Shown: positions 44,442 to 53,210 of the stretch, one piece after another | Layout: each line of letters begins with the position of its first letter | Numbering within the stretch: the first letter of the stretch is position 1 | Origin: CAYLLN01 sp964384375 | GTDB taxonomy: Bacteria; Planctomycetota; Planctomycetia; Pirellulales; Pirellulaceae | Direction: 5' to 3' | Length of the DNA stretch: 64,000 nucleotides | NCBI GenBank assembly: GCA_964384375.1 | Contig: CAYLLN010000010.1 | Coordinates: 1 to 64,000, forward strand | Position numbers and translations under genes: made by a program | The notes under the pieces: model-generated | What the model saw: only the letters and a program-made list of their open reading frames with translations | What the model was told of the DNA's origin: nothing | Databases searched by the model: none

Positions 44442-44771
44442 TCACTCGCCGAGGGCGCCAAGGCTCGTCAGCAGCTCCGCCATTTCACCCGCGGCATGGG
44501 CGTTTCCTTCGCGGCGGGCAACTTCAATCCCGTATCGCAGGACACTTCGTGCCTCCGTCACGCGGTCGAGCTTTACGAGCAGCTGCGCCCCCCGAAGGAA
44601 CGACGGCACATGTGGCGATTGGTCGTTCTGAAGCCCATGAAACAGGGCTGCCGCTTCGTCGCCGCGATCCTCGTTGTCGAGCTCACAGGCGAGGCTGTAG
44701 CGCAGAAACTGGTCCTGCGGCTCGAGGGCGAGCATCGCTTCGATCTTCTCGCGGCGGGTAGCGGCTGCCAT
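44442..44771 (-). CDS. Small TPR-like protein
   Basis: A 109-residue helical protein with two to three tetratricopeptide-like helix pairs (EPQDQFLRYSLACELDNEDRG, EAAALFHGLQ, KLDRVTEARSVLRYGIEVARREG). It has no signal or membrane helix, so it is probably a cytoplasmic adaptor. The ATG at 44771 is the only sensible start. It is 104 bp upstream of the YceI gene and may be co-transcribed. Confidence 0.75.
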   Translation of the reverse strand: MAAATRREKIEAMLALEPQDQFLRYSLACELDNEDRGDEAAALFHGLQNDQSPHVPSFLRGAQLLVKLDRVTEARSVLRYGIEVARREGNAHAAGEMAELLTSLGALGE

Positions 44772-45152
44772 GAAATCTCGCCTGAAGCAGTTGACTGGAT
44801 TGCACTTACGACCAACGGAGAACCATCGTAACGCTCGTCCCGCCGCCTCGCCAAGCCGGTGTGACAGCCATTGTCAGTGCCGATCAGGCAAATCAGGCAA
44901 GCGAGCGAAACTCTGCCTGCCGGGCAAGGACTTTCGGTCGTTCTGCCAAGTCTGAATTTTCCGAAAGCTCCGATACGAAAGAGCAAGTACCGCAAGGTTT
45001 TCGGCATCGGGACATTCCGTATTCCCGTTGCGACCCAACCCATCGGCAAGCTGACCCGGGGGAACCACGCACGTGGCGGCGGGTGTGGACGGGCGGCCTG
45101 ACCCAGTAGCTTTGTTTCTGCCACCAAGGCGGACCACGAGGGAGATCCTGCT
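44772..45152. other. Porin leader region
   Basis: A 381-bp divergent spacer with no gene. Near the porin start is a GAGGGAG ribosome-binding site, and about 80 bp before it the short stem CCACG / CGTGG. The long, GC-rich leader could be structured, but I cannot match it to a riboswitch class. Confidence 0.45.
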
Positions 45153-46610
45153 ATGAAATTGAATTGGCTTCGCGCGGCGAGCCTGGCCCTGGCGGCCAGT
45201 GCCGGCCTGCCCCTGGTGGCCCTGCCCCAGTTGGCGAACGCTCAGTCCCCGGCCTACCACCTGTCGGACGACGGCGAAGTCGCCGAGCTGGAATCGGCCG
45301 ATATCGAACCGGCCGAAGGGGAGCGAGTCGCTCCGGCCGCCTACAACTACTCTCATGCGACGCCGGCCAGCGCCGCCGCTTATCGCAACTCAGCCGCTTA
45401 CACCAACGCGGCGATGCTCGGTGGCGAACCGTGCGATGCGTGCGCCGAAGAAGCCGCTGCTGAAGAGGAAGCATGCGAGCCGTGGCGTCTCTTTTGCCAG
45501 AAGGAATGCGGCATCAACGTCTATGGCTGGGTCTCCGGCGGCATCATGGGGAATACCCAGTCGCCCGCCAGCGAGTTCAACGGCCCGACGACCTTTGCCG
45601 ATCAATGGCACGGTCAAGGGAACCAGGCCTACGCGATCGCGGAGAAGACGATCGACACGGGCGGATGTGGCTTCGATTGGGGCGGCCGTGTCGATGTCCT
45701 CTACGGCAGCGACTACATCTTCACGATGGCGACGGGCCTGGAACTGACCGACGACGGCCTCCGCAAGTGGAACAGCAATCCCGACTACGGCCTCGCCCTG
45801 CCGCAGGCTTACGCGGAATTCGGCTACAACAACCTGTCCGTCAAAGCGGGCCATTTCTATACGCCCATCGGTTATGAAGTGGTGCCGGCCACCGGCAACT
45901 TCTTCTATACCCACGCCTACACGATGCAGTACGGCGAACCCTTCACCCACACCGGTGGCATCGCCACGTGGAAAGTCGCCGATGACCTCTCGCTCGTGGG
46001 AGCGTTCGTTAACGGCTGGGACGCCCTCGACCGCATCGACGATGCCGGCATGGGCATCGGCGGCTTCGCCTGGACCGCCAGCGAGAACCTCACGATCGCC
46101 TACAACTACGGCTACAGCGTCGATGAATTCACCGTCGATGGCCGTCTGACGCCGCGCCACATCAGCAGCCTCGTCGCCACATACACCCGCGGCGACTGGA
46201 CCTACGTCTTCCAGAACGATGTTGGCTGGCAGGAAGACGGCATCAACAACGGCCCCAACGCCCGCGATCCGTTCTCGACGGCTGAGTGGTACGGTGTGAA
46301 TCAGTACCTCTTCTACACGATCAACGACTGCTGGAAGGCCGGCACTCGCTTCGAGTGGTTCCGGGACGACGACGGCGTCCGCGTCGGCGGCATCCGCCCC
46401 GGTCAGACGATTCCCACGTCGGGATTTGCCGGCAACTTCTATGAAGTCACGGCTGGCCTCAACTGGTCGCCCCACGCCAACATCACCGTGCGGCCCGAAA
46501 TCCGCTACGACTGGTACGACGGCGAACCGGCCGGCGGCGTTGACCCGTTCGACGACGGCTCGCGCACCGACCAGTTCCTGTACGGCCTGGACGTGATCGT
46601 GCTGTGGTAA
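45153..46610 (+). CDS. Outer-membrane beta-barrel porin (BBP2-like)
   Basis: A 485-residue outer-membrane protein. A signal peptide (1-30, cleavage ANA-Q) is followed by an Ala/Glu-rich segment with a CDAC and further cysteines (about 35-118). The rest is a 12-or-more-strand barrel of alternating aromatic residues: NVYGWVSGGIMGNTQ, YAEFGYNNLSVKAGHFYTPIGYEVV, WTYVFQNDVGW and GTRFEWFRDDDGVRVGG. It ends in RTDQFLYGLDVIVLW, with an aromatic C-terminus suited to BAM recognition. Planctomycetes carry many such proteins. The substrate is unknown. Confidence 0.9.
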   Translation: MKLNWLRAASLALAASAGLPLVALPQLANAQSPAYHLSDDGEVAELESADIEPAEGERVAPAAYNYSHATPASAAAYRNSAAYTNAAMLGGEPCDACAEEAAAEEEACEPWRLFCQKECGINVYGWVSGGIMGNTQSPASEFNGPTTFADQWHGQGNQAYAIAEKTIDTGGCGFDWGGRVDVLYGSDYIFTMATGLELTDDGLRKWNSNPDYGLALPQAYAEFGYNNLSVKAGHFYTPIGYEVVPATGNFFYTHAYTMQYGEPFTHTGGIATWKVADDLSLVGAFVNGWDALDRIDDAGMGIGGFAWTASENLTIAYNYGYSVDEFTVDGRLTPRHISSLVATYTRGDWTYVFQNDVGWQEDGINNGPNARDPFSTAEWYGVNQYLFYTINDCWKAGTRFEWFRDDDGVRVGGIRPGQTIPTSGFAGNFYEVTAGLNWSPHANITVRPEIRYDWYDGEPAGGVDPFDDGSRTDQFLYGLDVIVLW

Positions 46611-46616
46611 GTAGCA

Positions 46617-46691
46617 GGCACACTCCGTGTGCCGTCTGCCCTGAGTCATCCCGAAAACTTCACCATGCCCAGGCTCACCCCCTGGGCATGG
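46617..46691. repeat. Two hairpins between porin and mutM
   Basis: GGCACAC / GTGTGCC with a TCC loop (46617-46633) lies six bases after the porin stop. CCATGCCCAGG / CCTGGGCATGG with a 7-nt loop (46663-46673, 46681-46691) follows. The second is a perfect 11-bp stem and may terminate porin transcription, although it is followed by only TT. Confidence 0.7.
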
Positions 46692-46768
46692 TTCCGTTCT
46701 TGGCCAAACATCCTCGGCTATATTGACGGTGAGATTTTCAGCCGTTGCCTCCAAGTCCCGACCGCTCG

Positions 46769-47617
46769 ATGCCCGAACTTCCCGAAGTCGAAACGATGCG
46801 CCGCGGCATTGCGGGGATTACCGGCAGTACGATCACGGCCGCGATGCGTCTCCCTTGCAAGCGCCGGCCGATCCTCATTCAGCCGCAGCCGCGAGCTCTC
46901 GCCAAACGCCTCGTGGGTCTTACGATCAACGAGGTTGGCCGCCTTGGGAAGCGTGTCGTTGTGCGTCTTTCCAGCGGCGACCATCTCATCTTTGAGCCGC
47001 GAATGACCGGCCTTGTTCTCGTTGCCGATCCACCGACCCAGGAGCATCTGCGGTTTCGTCTCGATCTGGCCGGCGGGCCAATTCCGCATGTTTGGTACTG
47101 GGACCGCCGCGGTTTGGGGTCCGTTCGCCTCGTCACTGGCAAGCAACTGGAAGAACAACTCGGCAGCCGTAAGCTCGGCCCCGATGCGCTCGCTCTGTCA
47201 GTCGAGGAGCTGCGCGAGCGGCTGCAAGCCAGTCGGCGGGCGATCAAGGTTGCCCTGCTCGACCAGCAGGCGATCGCGGGAATCGGCAACCTCTATGCTT
47301 CCGAGATCCTGCACCTGGCGGGCATTCATCCGGCCAAGCGGTGCGACCTCTTGCGAACCGAGCAGTGGAAGCTCATTCATGCCCACATGTTCGAAGTGCT
47401 GCATACCGCCATTTTGCACGAGGGCTCGACACTGTCGGATGGAACCTATCGCAATGCTCTGAACCAATCCGGCAGCTATCAGAACATGCACCGCGTCTAT
47501 GATCGGGCAGGCGAACCTTGCTCGAACTGCCGGCAGGGCGTCATCGTCCGCATCGTGCAGGCCCAGCGGGCGACGTTTTATTGCCCGCGCTGCCAGACGA
47601 AGGCTTCTCGCCGATGA
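46769..47617 (+). CDS. mutM: Formamidopyrimidine-DNA glycosylase
   Basis: Removes oxidised purines, chiefly 8-oxoguanine, and nicks the abasic site. The 282-residue product begins PELPEVETMRRG, providing the catalytic N-terminal Pro and Glu after Met removal. It has the helix-two-turn-helix AIAGIGNLYASEILHLAGIHP and ends in the zinc finger CSNCRQG and CPRC. The ATG at 46769 is required because the Pro must be residue 2; a start eight codons upstream would destroy the active site. Convergent with the DUF1559 gene. Confidence 0.96.
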   Translation: MPELPEVETMRRGIAGITGSTITAAMRLPCKRRPILIQPQPRALAKRLVGLTINEVGRLGKRVVVRLSSGDHLIFEPRMTGLVLVADPPTQEHLRFRLDLAGGPIPHVWYWDRRGLGSVRLVTGKQLEEQLGSRKLGPDALALSVEELRERLQASRRAIKVALLDQQAIAGIGNLYASEILHLAGIHPAKRCDLLRTEQWKLIHAHMFEVLHTAILHEGSTLSDGTYRNALNQSGSYQNMHRVYDRAGEPCSNCRQGVIVRIVQAQRATFYCPRCQTKASRR

Positions 47618-47620
47618 ATG

Positions 47621-47671
47621 TAGGGTGCATGAGTAACACGAAATGCACCAGACTTGGATCGTTGATCCAAG
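47621..47671. repeat. TGCATGAGT-type repeat, copy 2, and terminator-like stem
   Basis: GGTGCAT / ATGCACC (47624-47630, 47643-47649) is followed by CTTGGATC / GATCCAAG with a GTT loop (47653-47660, 47664-47671). It lies between two convergent stop codons and could terminate both genes. Confidence 0.75.
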
Positions 47672-47678
47672 CGGGATG

Positions 47679-48554
47679 CTAAGGCGCGACGGCCGGCTCG
47701 CCACCTTTGATCGTACAGAGGGCCCGATACACGGTCTCGTCGATCGTGTTGTTGATTCTCGCCACGCTGCCGTCTCCCACGAGAAAGTGGACGCCGGCAG
47801 GATGGTTGCTTGAAAAGTCCTCGAAGTGATGGTCCTGGTGATTGGGTGGATGATCCGCCACACCGACGACGCGGGCCATCGGCTCGTTCGCGGTGCTGAT
47901 AACCCCCGCCCACACCGATCCGCCAAAGTCGCTCTGCCGCTCGCCGATCACCAGCGTGTTGGAGAGGCCGTCCTTCACCTTGGCAAAGTTCGTGCGGCTG
48001 TTGTGAAAGAACATCCCGTCGCTTTGCGAAGGGGAATCCTCGATCTCCATCGTCCCAAAGACACCGACGTAGTTGCTGCGAGCGATGGGGAACAGCGCCG
48101 TCCCTTCATCGACGTGGTGCTCGTCCCCTCCGGCTGCCGCGATTTGAAACTTGCTGTCGTTGCCGTCCGAGGCACAGAGGAGGATCGGCACGACCGTCCG
48201 CCGGGCCGCCTCATTGGCGGGATCGGCGACTGGCAGGTGTTTGGAAATCGTCGCTTCCAGATTTGATTGCTCCATGTGCGGGAACAGAGCGACGTTCCAC
48301 CCCCAGCCGGGCTCCCCTTCGGGCGCATCGGCAATCCAGCCGGCCGGGCACTGCTTCATAACGTCGTGATACTGGTGCAAGGCCAGACCGAGTTGTCGCA
48401 GGTTGTTTTTACACTGCGACGCGCGAGCCGCCTCGCGAGCCGCCTGCACAGCAGGCAGAAGCATGGCGACGAGGATGCCGATGATGGCGATGACAACGAG
48501 CAGCTCGACGAGCGTGAAAGCGCGGTGAGCGGAACGAAAGGAGTGGAGGAACAT
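47679..48554 (-). CDS. DUF1559 prepilin-like protein
   Basis: A 291-residue planctomycete pseudopilin-like protein. The N-terminus has the type IV prepilin cleavage and methylation site AFTLVELLVVIAIIGILVAM, followed by the DUF1559 helix LLPAVQAAREAARASQCKNNL and LRQLGLALHQYHD. A globular beta-rich domain follows. The family C-terminal H-x-n-DG signature is present as NHPAGVHFLVGDGSVARINNTID. Such proteins are exported by a type II or IV pilus-like route; dozens occur per planctomycete genome. The start could also lie at 48584 or further upstream. Confidence 0.93.
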   Translation of the reverse strand: MFLHSFRSAHRAFTLVELLVVIAIIGILVAMLLPAVQAAREAARASQCKNNLRQLGLALHQYHDVMKQCPAGWIADAPEGEPGWGWNVALFPHMEQSNLEATISKHLPVADPANEAARRTVVPILLCASDGNDSKFQIAAAGGDEHHVDEGTALFPIARSNYVGVFGTMEIEDSPSQSDGMFFHNSRTNFAKVKDGLSNTLVIGERQSDFGGSVWAGVISTANEPMARVVGVADHPPNHQDHHFEDFSSNHPAGVHFLVGDGSVARINNTIDETVYRALCTIKGGEPAVAP

Positions 48555-48931
48555 GACGACGACTTTCGCAGGAGTAATGACCATCGAATGAAGTCGCATT
48601 CTAGACGGTCGTGCGCATAACTGTCAAGTGCATATGTTATGCATTAACATTATGATCGCGATAGCGGATGATCAGACACCGAATGCCAGCATTCAACGTG
48701 GTGCTGCCTTGTGCGGGCAGGTCGAGTGCTCGGTCCGTCTTGCGAAAAGAATTCAGCAACTCCCAGTTCTCACGCTGTTCCGTCAAACTTTGCTCAATCG
48801 GTAGAGTCTGCCAACCGAATATAGGACGGCACCATTGCGTCCGCCCCTGCGCGCGCAACGTGTCGGATGACAGCAAAGCTCCGCCAGCACGGCGATGCTC
48901 GCTGTCCTCTGTCCTCTGTCCTCTGTCCTCC
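48555..48931. other. Spacer between DUF1559 gene and mlaE
   Basis: Contains an A/T-rich stretch with the inverted pair GCATAAC (48615-48621) and GTTATGC (48636-48642) near the DUF1559 start, a possible operator. Minus-strand coding potential at 48637-48840 (GWQTLPIEQSLTEQRENWEL) looks protein-like but has no clear start. The tandem heptamer described next lies at its right end. Confidence 0.45.
48902..48929 (+). repeat. Four perfect CTGTCCT heptamers directly before mlaE
   Basis: Copies at 48902-48908, 48909-48915, 48916-48922 and 48923-48929. Only CC separates the last copy from the mlaE ATG at 48932, so the repeat occupies the place of the ribosome-binding site. Confidence 0.9.
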
Positions 48932-49798
48932 ATGTCCACCGCCTCTCCCAGCGTCGATCGCCGCAATGGCGGCTTCTTCGCGTCCCTGTCGGATTCGATG
49001 GCCGACTGGGGAGGCGTCGTCATTGACGGCGTCACAACGACCGGCGACCTGACGCTCTTCTCGCTCAAGGTCTTCTCGTGGCTCTTTGCCAGATTTCCTC
49101 GCCGCGAAACGCTTCTGCCGAACTTCTATCAGGTCGGCGTGCTCAGCCTGCCGGTCATTGCCCTCACGGGCACGTTCATCGGCATGGTACTGGCAGTGCA
49201 GAGCTACTTCACGTTCCGCGACCTGGGCCTCGAAACACGACTGGGCGCCGTCATCAATATGACGCTCGTCCGCGAACTCGGCCCCGTCCTGGCAGCGACG
49301 ATGCTGGCAGGCCGCGTTGGCTGCGCGATGGCCGCGGAACTCGGCACGATGCGGGTCACCGAGCAGATCGACGCGCTAGAAAGCATGGGGGCCGACCCGA
49401 TCCACTATCTCGTCGTGCCGCGGTTTCTCGCCTGCATCTTTCTGATTCCGACGCTGACCATCATGGCCGACTTCATGGGCGTGGTCGGCGGATACGTCTA
49501 TAGCGTCAGTTTTCTGAACATCGACATGCACCACTACTGGTACAACTCCCAGCGATTCGTGCATTCGTTCGACCTGTTCAGCGGCATCTTCAAAAGCATC
49601 TTCTTCGGCGCGGCGATTGCCCTGGTGAGCTGCTATCGCGGCTTTCATTGTACGCCGGGCGCTGAAGGAGTGGGCCGAGCGGCCACGGCAGCGTTCGTCT
49701 GGTCGTTCGTTCTGATCCTGGTAATTGATCTGCTGCTCGGGAAGATGATGTACTCGGCGTACTATCAGCTGTTTCCCAACGCATCCAAGCTTTTTTAG
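48932..49798 (+). CDS. mlaE: MlaE-type ABC transporter permease
   Basis: Membrane subunit of a phospholipid transporter that keeps lipid asymmetry between the two membranes. The 288-residue product has five to six hydrophobic segments and the family core GTFIGMVLAVQSYFTFRDLG, VRELGPVLAATMLAGRVGCA, and AELGTMRVTEQIDALESMGADP. The ATG at 48932 fits the family N-terminus; longer reading would translate the CTGTCCT repeat. It is first in an mlaE-mlaF-mlaD operon. Confidence 0.93.
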   Translation: MSTASPSVDRRNGGFFASLSDSMADWGGVVIDGVTTTGDLTLFSLKVFSWLFARFPRRETLLPNFYQVGVLSLPVIALTGTFIGMVLAVQSYFTFRDLGLETRLGAVINMTLVRELGPVLAATMLAGRVGCAMAAELGTMRVTEQIDALESMGADPIHYLVVPRFLACIFLIPTLTIMADFMGVVGGYVYSVSFLNIDMHHYWYNSQRFVHSFDLFSGIFKSIFFGAAIALVSCYRGFHCTPGAEGVGRAATAAFVWSFVLILVIDLLLGKMMYSAYYQLFPNASKLF

Positions 49799-49801
49799 GA
49801 G

Positions 49802-49890
49802 ATGTCACTGGTCACTGGTCATTGGTCACTTGTGAGCGGGAACCACAAGTGACAGATGACAGCTGACAAATGACAAATGACAAGTGACAG
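49802..49890. repeat. GTCACTGGTCA / TGACAAATGAC inverted word repeat carrying the mlaF start
   Basis: The left half reiterates TCACTGG words (49802-49833), and the right half reiterates TGACAAA words (49845-49890). The centre is CACTTGTG / CACAAGTG with a 9-nt loop. The repeat begins three bases after the mlaE stop and includes the mlaF GTG start at 49884. Confidence 0.85.
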
Positions 49891-50729
49891 ACCGTCCCAA
49901 CCTCGCCGACTCCCCGCTAATCGACGTGCGGAATCTCTCCGTCACGTTCGGTTCGCAGGAGGTGCTGCGCGACGTGAGCCTGACGATCCCCCGTGGTCAG
50001 ACGGTAGCGATTATCGGCGAGAGCGGTTGCGGCAAGACCGTGTTTCTGAAGACGCTTATCGGCCTCGTAAAACCGACGCAAGGCGAAGTACTGTTTGACG
50101 GCCAGAACCTGCAGAATCTGGCTGACAAGGAGCTCGTGCAGCAGCGAATTCGCTTTGGCTACCTGTTTCAGAACGCGGCCCTCTTCGACAGCATGACGAT
50201 CGGGCAAAACGTCGCCTTTCCCCTGCGTCAGCATCGGCAAGTGACGGACGGACAGGTACAAGAGATCGTGCTCGCCCGTCTGGCCGAGGTCGGTTTGCCC
50301 GATTCGGTCGTGGTGAAAAAGCCGGCGGAGCTTTCCGGCGGCATGAGGAAGCGCGTCGGCCTGGCTCGCGCGCTCGTGCTGAATCCCGAACTGATGCTGT
50401 ACGACGAGCCAACGACGGGCCTGGACCCGATCATGAGCGACGTGATTAACGAGCTCATCATGAGCACGCGGCGAACGCACCTGGTGACGAGTATCGTCGT
50501 CACGCACGATATGCGAACCGCTCGCAAGGTGGCCGACCGCGTCGTGATGTTCTTCCCGCGCGCGAGACTATCGCCCGAAGAATCGCAGATCATTTACGAC
50601 GGCCCGCCGAGCGAGCTGGACAAGTGCCGCGACCGCCGCGTCCGGCAGTTCATCCACGGCGAAGCAGGAGAGCGCCTCATGGAACTCCGCGAGGCACGAG
50701 AAGTGCAGTCCCTAGCCCCGAGTCCCTAG
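49884..50729 (+). CDS. mlaF: MlaF-type ABC transporter ATPase
   Basis: ATPase that powers the MlaE permease. The 281-residue product has Walker A GESGCGKT, Q-loop YLFQNAALFDSM, signature LSGGMRKRVGLARAL, Walker B LMLYDEPTTGLDP and H-loop VVTHDMRT. The GTG start at 49884 lies inside the last unit of the TGACAAA repeat, 85 bp after mlaE, and no ribosome-binding site is seen there. The next possible starts are too far into the domain. Confidence 0.94.
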   Translation: MTDRPNLADSPLIDVRNLSVTFGSQEVLRDVSLTIPRGQTVAIIGESGCGKTVFLKTLIGLVKPTQGEVLFDGQNLQNLADKELVQQRIRFGYLFQNAALFDSMTIGQNVAFPLRQHRQVTDGQVQEIVLARLAEVGLPDSVVVKKPAELSGGMRKRVGLARALVLNPELMLYDEPTTGLDPIMSDVINELIMSTRRTHLVTSIVVTHDMRTARKVADRVVMFFPRARLSPEESQIIYDGPPSELDKCRDRRVRQFIHGEAGERLMELREAREVQSLAPSP

Positions 50730-50738
50730 CCCCGTTCC

Positions 50739-51920
50739 ATGGACGAACGCGTACTTCGCCAACGAGTCGGTGTCGTGGTGCTTGCCGCCGCGATCATCAC
50801 CGCTTTCTTGGTGGCGCGATTTGGAGATTTGCCCCTCTCGTGGGGACCAGGGACGTACACGATCTTCGTTCGCTTTCCCTATGCTCCCGGAGTGACGCCC
50901 GGCACTCCAGTACGCAAAAGCGGCGTGCAGATCGGACGAGTCACCGCCGTCGAATTGCAGGAGCGTGGGGGCGTGCTGGTGACCACGGAGATTCAGCGGA
51001 ACAAACCGATCTTTGCCACCGAAACGGCTCGCATCAGTACCGCCTCGGTCCTGGGAGACGCGATCATCGAGTTCGTGCCGGTGAACTACAGCGTGCCGCC
51101 GGGCCAGCCACTGGAAGACCGCACTGAAATCACCAACGGGCAGGTGCAGGGGAACCCGATGGATGTGCTGGTGAACCTCGAGACCGACATGCGGACGGCA
51201 CTCGCGTCGATCAACCGTGCCGGCACTGAGGTGGAACTGACCGCGCGCAACCTGAACACGGCGATCGGCAACAACGACGATCAGATTCCGCGCCTCGCGC
51301 AGAAGGCCGAGCGGGCCCTGGACCAGTTCAGCACGGCGATGACGAGCATCAACGAAGTCTTTGGCGACGAGAAAATGCGGGCCGGCCTCAAGCAAACGCT
51401 CAGCGACATGCCCGCATTCATGCAGGAAGCACGCGGCACATTGCAGAAGGCGGACGAGGCATTTGAGGGCTTCAAGGGCGTTAGCGAACGAGCCTCGCGC
51501 AACCTCGAAAACCTGGAGAATTTCACGCGGCCGCTCGGCGAGCGTGGTCCGCAACTTGTGGATAACCTCGATGGCAGCTTGTCGAACATCAACGATCTGC
51601 TCGAAGGGCTGGTCACGTTTACCGACGGCCTCAATAGTCGCGAAGGGACGCTGGGGCAACTCTTGCACGACGACAAGCTCTATCGCCGCCTCGACCGGAC
51701 GCTCGCCAACGCGGAAGACATCACCAGCCGCATCAAGCCGATCTTGGACGACATCCGCATCTTCAGCGACAAGATCGCCCGCGACCCGCGGCAGCTGGGT
51801 TTGAAGGGGGCGCTCGATAAGCGGCCCATTGGCGTGGGGACGAAGAGCACGGGCGCACTGCACGATGAGCCATTCACGATCGACCACGGCCACTGGGACT
51901 CAAACGTGATTTCGCCGTGA
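50739..51920 (+). CDS. mlaD: MlaD-like MCE-domain protein
   Basis: Periplasmic lipid-carrier subunit anchored in the inner membrane. The 393-residue protein has one N-terminal helix (about 9-27), an MCE domain (about 38-118: FVRFPYAPGVTPGTPVRKSGVQIG, then VTTEIQRNKPI and SVLGDAIIEFVP) and a long helical C-terminal extension (about 140-350) with coiled-coil-like heptads. Such extensions may form tubes or needles in MCE hexamers. It starts nine bases after mlaF, completing the operon. No MlaB, MlaC or MlaA homologue is adjacent. Confidence 0.92.
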   Translation: MDERVLRQRVGVVVLAAAIITAFLVARFGDLPLSWGPGTYTIFVRFPYAPGVTPGTPVRKSGVQIGRVTAVELQERGGVLVTTEIQRNKPIFATETARISTASVLGDAIIEFVPVNYSVPPGQPLEDRTEITNGQVQGNPMDVLVNLETDMRTALASINRAGTEVELTARNLNTAIGNNDDQIPRLAQKAERALDQFSTAMTSINEVFGDEKMRAGLKQTLSDMPAFMQEARGTLQKADEAFEGFKGVSERASRNLENLENFTRPLGERGPQLVDNLDGSLSNINDLLEGLVTFTDGLNSREGTLGQLLHDDKLYRRLDRTLANAEDITSRIKPILDDIRIFSDKIARDPRQLGLKGALDKRPIGVGTKSTGALHDEPFTIDHGHWDSNVISP

Positions 51921-51982
51921 TAGATCGACTATCATGGGAAGCGGCGACTCCCGCCGTCATTCTTCGTCGATCACACCGATCG

Positions 51983-52066
51983 TTCAACGCGAAGGCACTA
52001 AGGCCGCAAAGCAGCACGCGTTAGATATCCTTAGCGCCTTTGCAGCTTCGCGACTTCGCGTTCAGT
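51983..52066. repeat. AACGCGAAGGC long inverted repeat, copy 2
   Basis: TTCAACGCGAAGGCACTAAG (51983-52002) and the right arm about 52030-52066, ending CGACTTCGCGTTCAG, are imperfect inverted copies of the same word family as 43349-43436. It lies between mlaD and the NHL gene. Confidence 0.75.
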
Positions 52067-52085
52067 TAGCCGGCGTTACAACGCC

Positions 52086-53183
52086 ATGAGACTCCCCATG
52101 AGACCTGCCTCCTACCTCCTGATTCCTGCCTCCTATCTCCTGCTCGCTACCCTCTACCCTCTACCCACTGCCCTCCATGCCCAAACGATCGACACGATCG
52201 CAGGCGACGGCACGAAATCAATCGTCGGCCAGCCGTTCGGCGTCGAGATTGGTCCGGACGGGGCGCTCTACATCTGCGAGGTCGAGAACCACCGCGTCCG
52301 GCGGCTCGATTTGAAGACCAAGGAGCTAAGCACAGTCGCCGGGAGCGGCAAGCTCGGCTACCGCGGCGATGGCGGGCCGGCAACGAAGGCCGACCTAAAC
52401 GAACCGTATGAGGTCCGCTTCGACCAAGCGGGGAATATGCTCTTCGTCGAGATGAAGAACCACCTCGTTCGCAAGGTCGATGCCAAGAGCGGCACGATCA
52501 GCACCGTTGCCGGCACGGGCAAGGCCGGGTTTGGCGGTGACGGCGGCCCGGCCACGAAGGCCCAGTTCAGCAGCCCGCACAGCATCGCTCTCGATGCCGA
52601 CGACAACCTCTATATCGCCGACATCGCGAACCATCGCATTCGCAAAGTCGATGCGAAAACCGGCATCGTCACCACGATCGCGGGCAACGGTGACAAGAAA
52701 CAGCCGCAAGCAGGCGCGATCGGCCCCGACAAGCCGATGATTGGCCCGCGGGCCCTGTTCATCGACGGGGACACCATGTGGATCGCCCTTCGCGAGGGGC
52801 ACAGCGTTTGGAAGCTCAATCTAATGACCGGCGAACTTACGCACGTGGCCGGCACCGGTAAGCGTGGCTTCACCGGCGACGGCGGACCAGCCGCAAGTGC
52901 GACGTTCGACGGGCCCAAGGGAATCGCCGTCGGTCCCGATAAGGCGGTCTATGTCGTCGATACCGAGAACCACGCTATCCGCCGGATCGACATAGCCGTG
53001 GGAACAATCTCGACCATTGCCGGCATGGGGCCGCAGCACCAAGGGGGCGAAGGGGACGACGGTCCCGCGACCAAAGCAACCATGGACCGCCCGCACGGCA
53101 TTTGCGTCGGCCCGGACGGCGCGGTCTACATCGGCGACACGAACAACCACCGCGTGCGGCGGGTATCCCCCGCCCGGCAGTGA
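52086..53183 (+). CDS. Secreted NHL-repeat beta-propeller protein
   Basis: A 365-residue exported protein made of five to six NHL repeats forming a propeller. Each carries a phrase such as STVAGTGKAGFGGDGGPAT, then NLYIADIANHRIRKVD. The signal peptide (about 1-32, cleavage ALHAQ) is itself repetitive, PASYLLI then PASYLLL, and is encoded by a tandem 21-bp DNA repeat (52104-52145). Two Met codons, 52086 and 52098, could start the protein. The function is unknown; NHL propellers usually bind proteins, RNA or sugars. Confidence 0.88.
   Translation: MRLPMRPASYLLIPASYLLLATLYPLPTALHAQTIDTIAGDGTKSIVGQPFGVEIGPDGALYICEVENHRVRRLDLKTKELSTVAGSGKLGYRGDGGPATKADLNEPYEVRFDQAGNMLFVEMKNHLVRKVDAKSGTISTVAGTGKAGFGGDGGPATKAQFSSPHSIALDADDNLYIADIANHRIRKVDAKTGIVTTIAGNGDKKQPQAGAIGPDKPMIGPRALFIDGDTMWIALREGHSVWKLNLMTGELTHVAGTGKRGFTGDGGPAASATFDGPKGIAVGPDKAVYVVDTENHAIRRIDIAVGTISTIAGMGPQHQGGEGDDGPATKATMDRPHGICVGPDGAVYIGDTNNHRVRRVSPARQ
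52104..52145 (+). repeat. Tandem 21-bp repeat encoding the signal peptide
   Basis: Two 21-bp units starting CCTGCCTCCTA at 52104-52124 and 52125-52145, followed by reiterated ACCCTCT words to about 52168. All of it is translated as the hydrophobic core of the signal peptide. Confidence 0.85.
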
Positions 53184-53210
53184 GGTGTCAATTCCTGTCA
53201 CTTGAAATAC

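Noticed and set aside
44940..45100. Cyclic-di-GMP riboswitch in the porin leader
   Set aside because: CCGCAAGG and a GAAA are present, but the paired stems and the second conserved half of the aptamer could not be found.
48637..49068. Minus-strand gene opposite the mlaE 5-prime end
   Set aside because: A short stretch looks protein-like, but the frame reads through the CTGTCCT repeat and into mlaE, and no family or start is evident.
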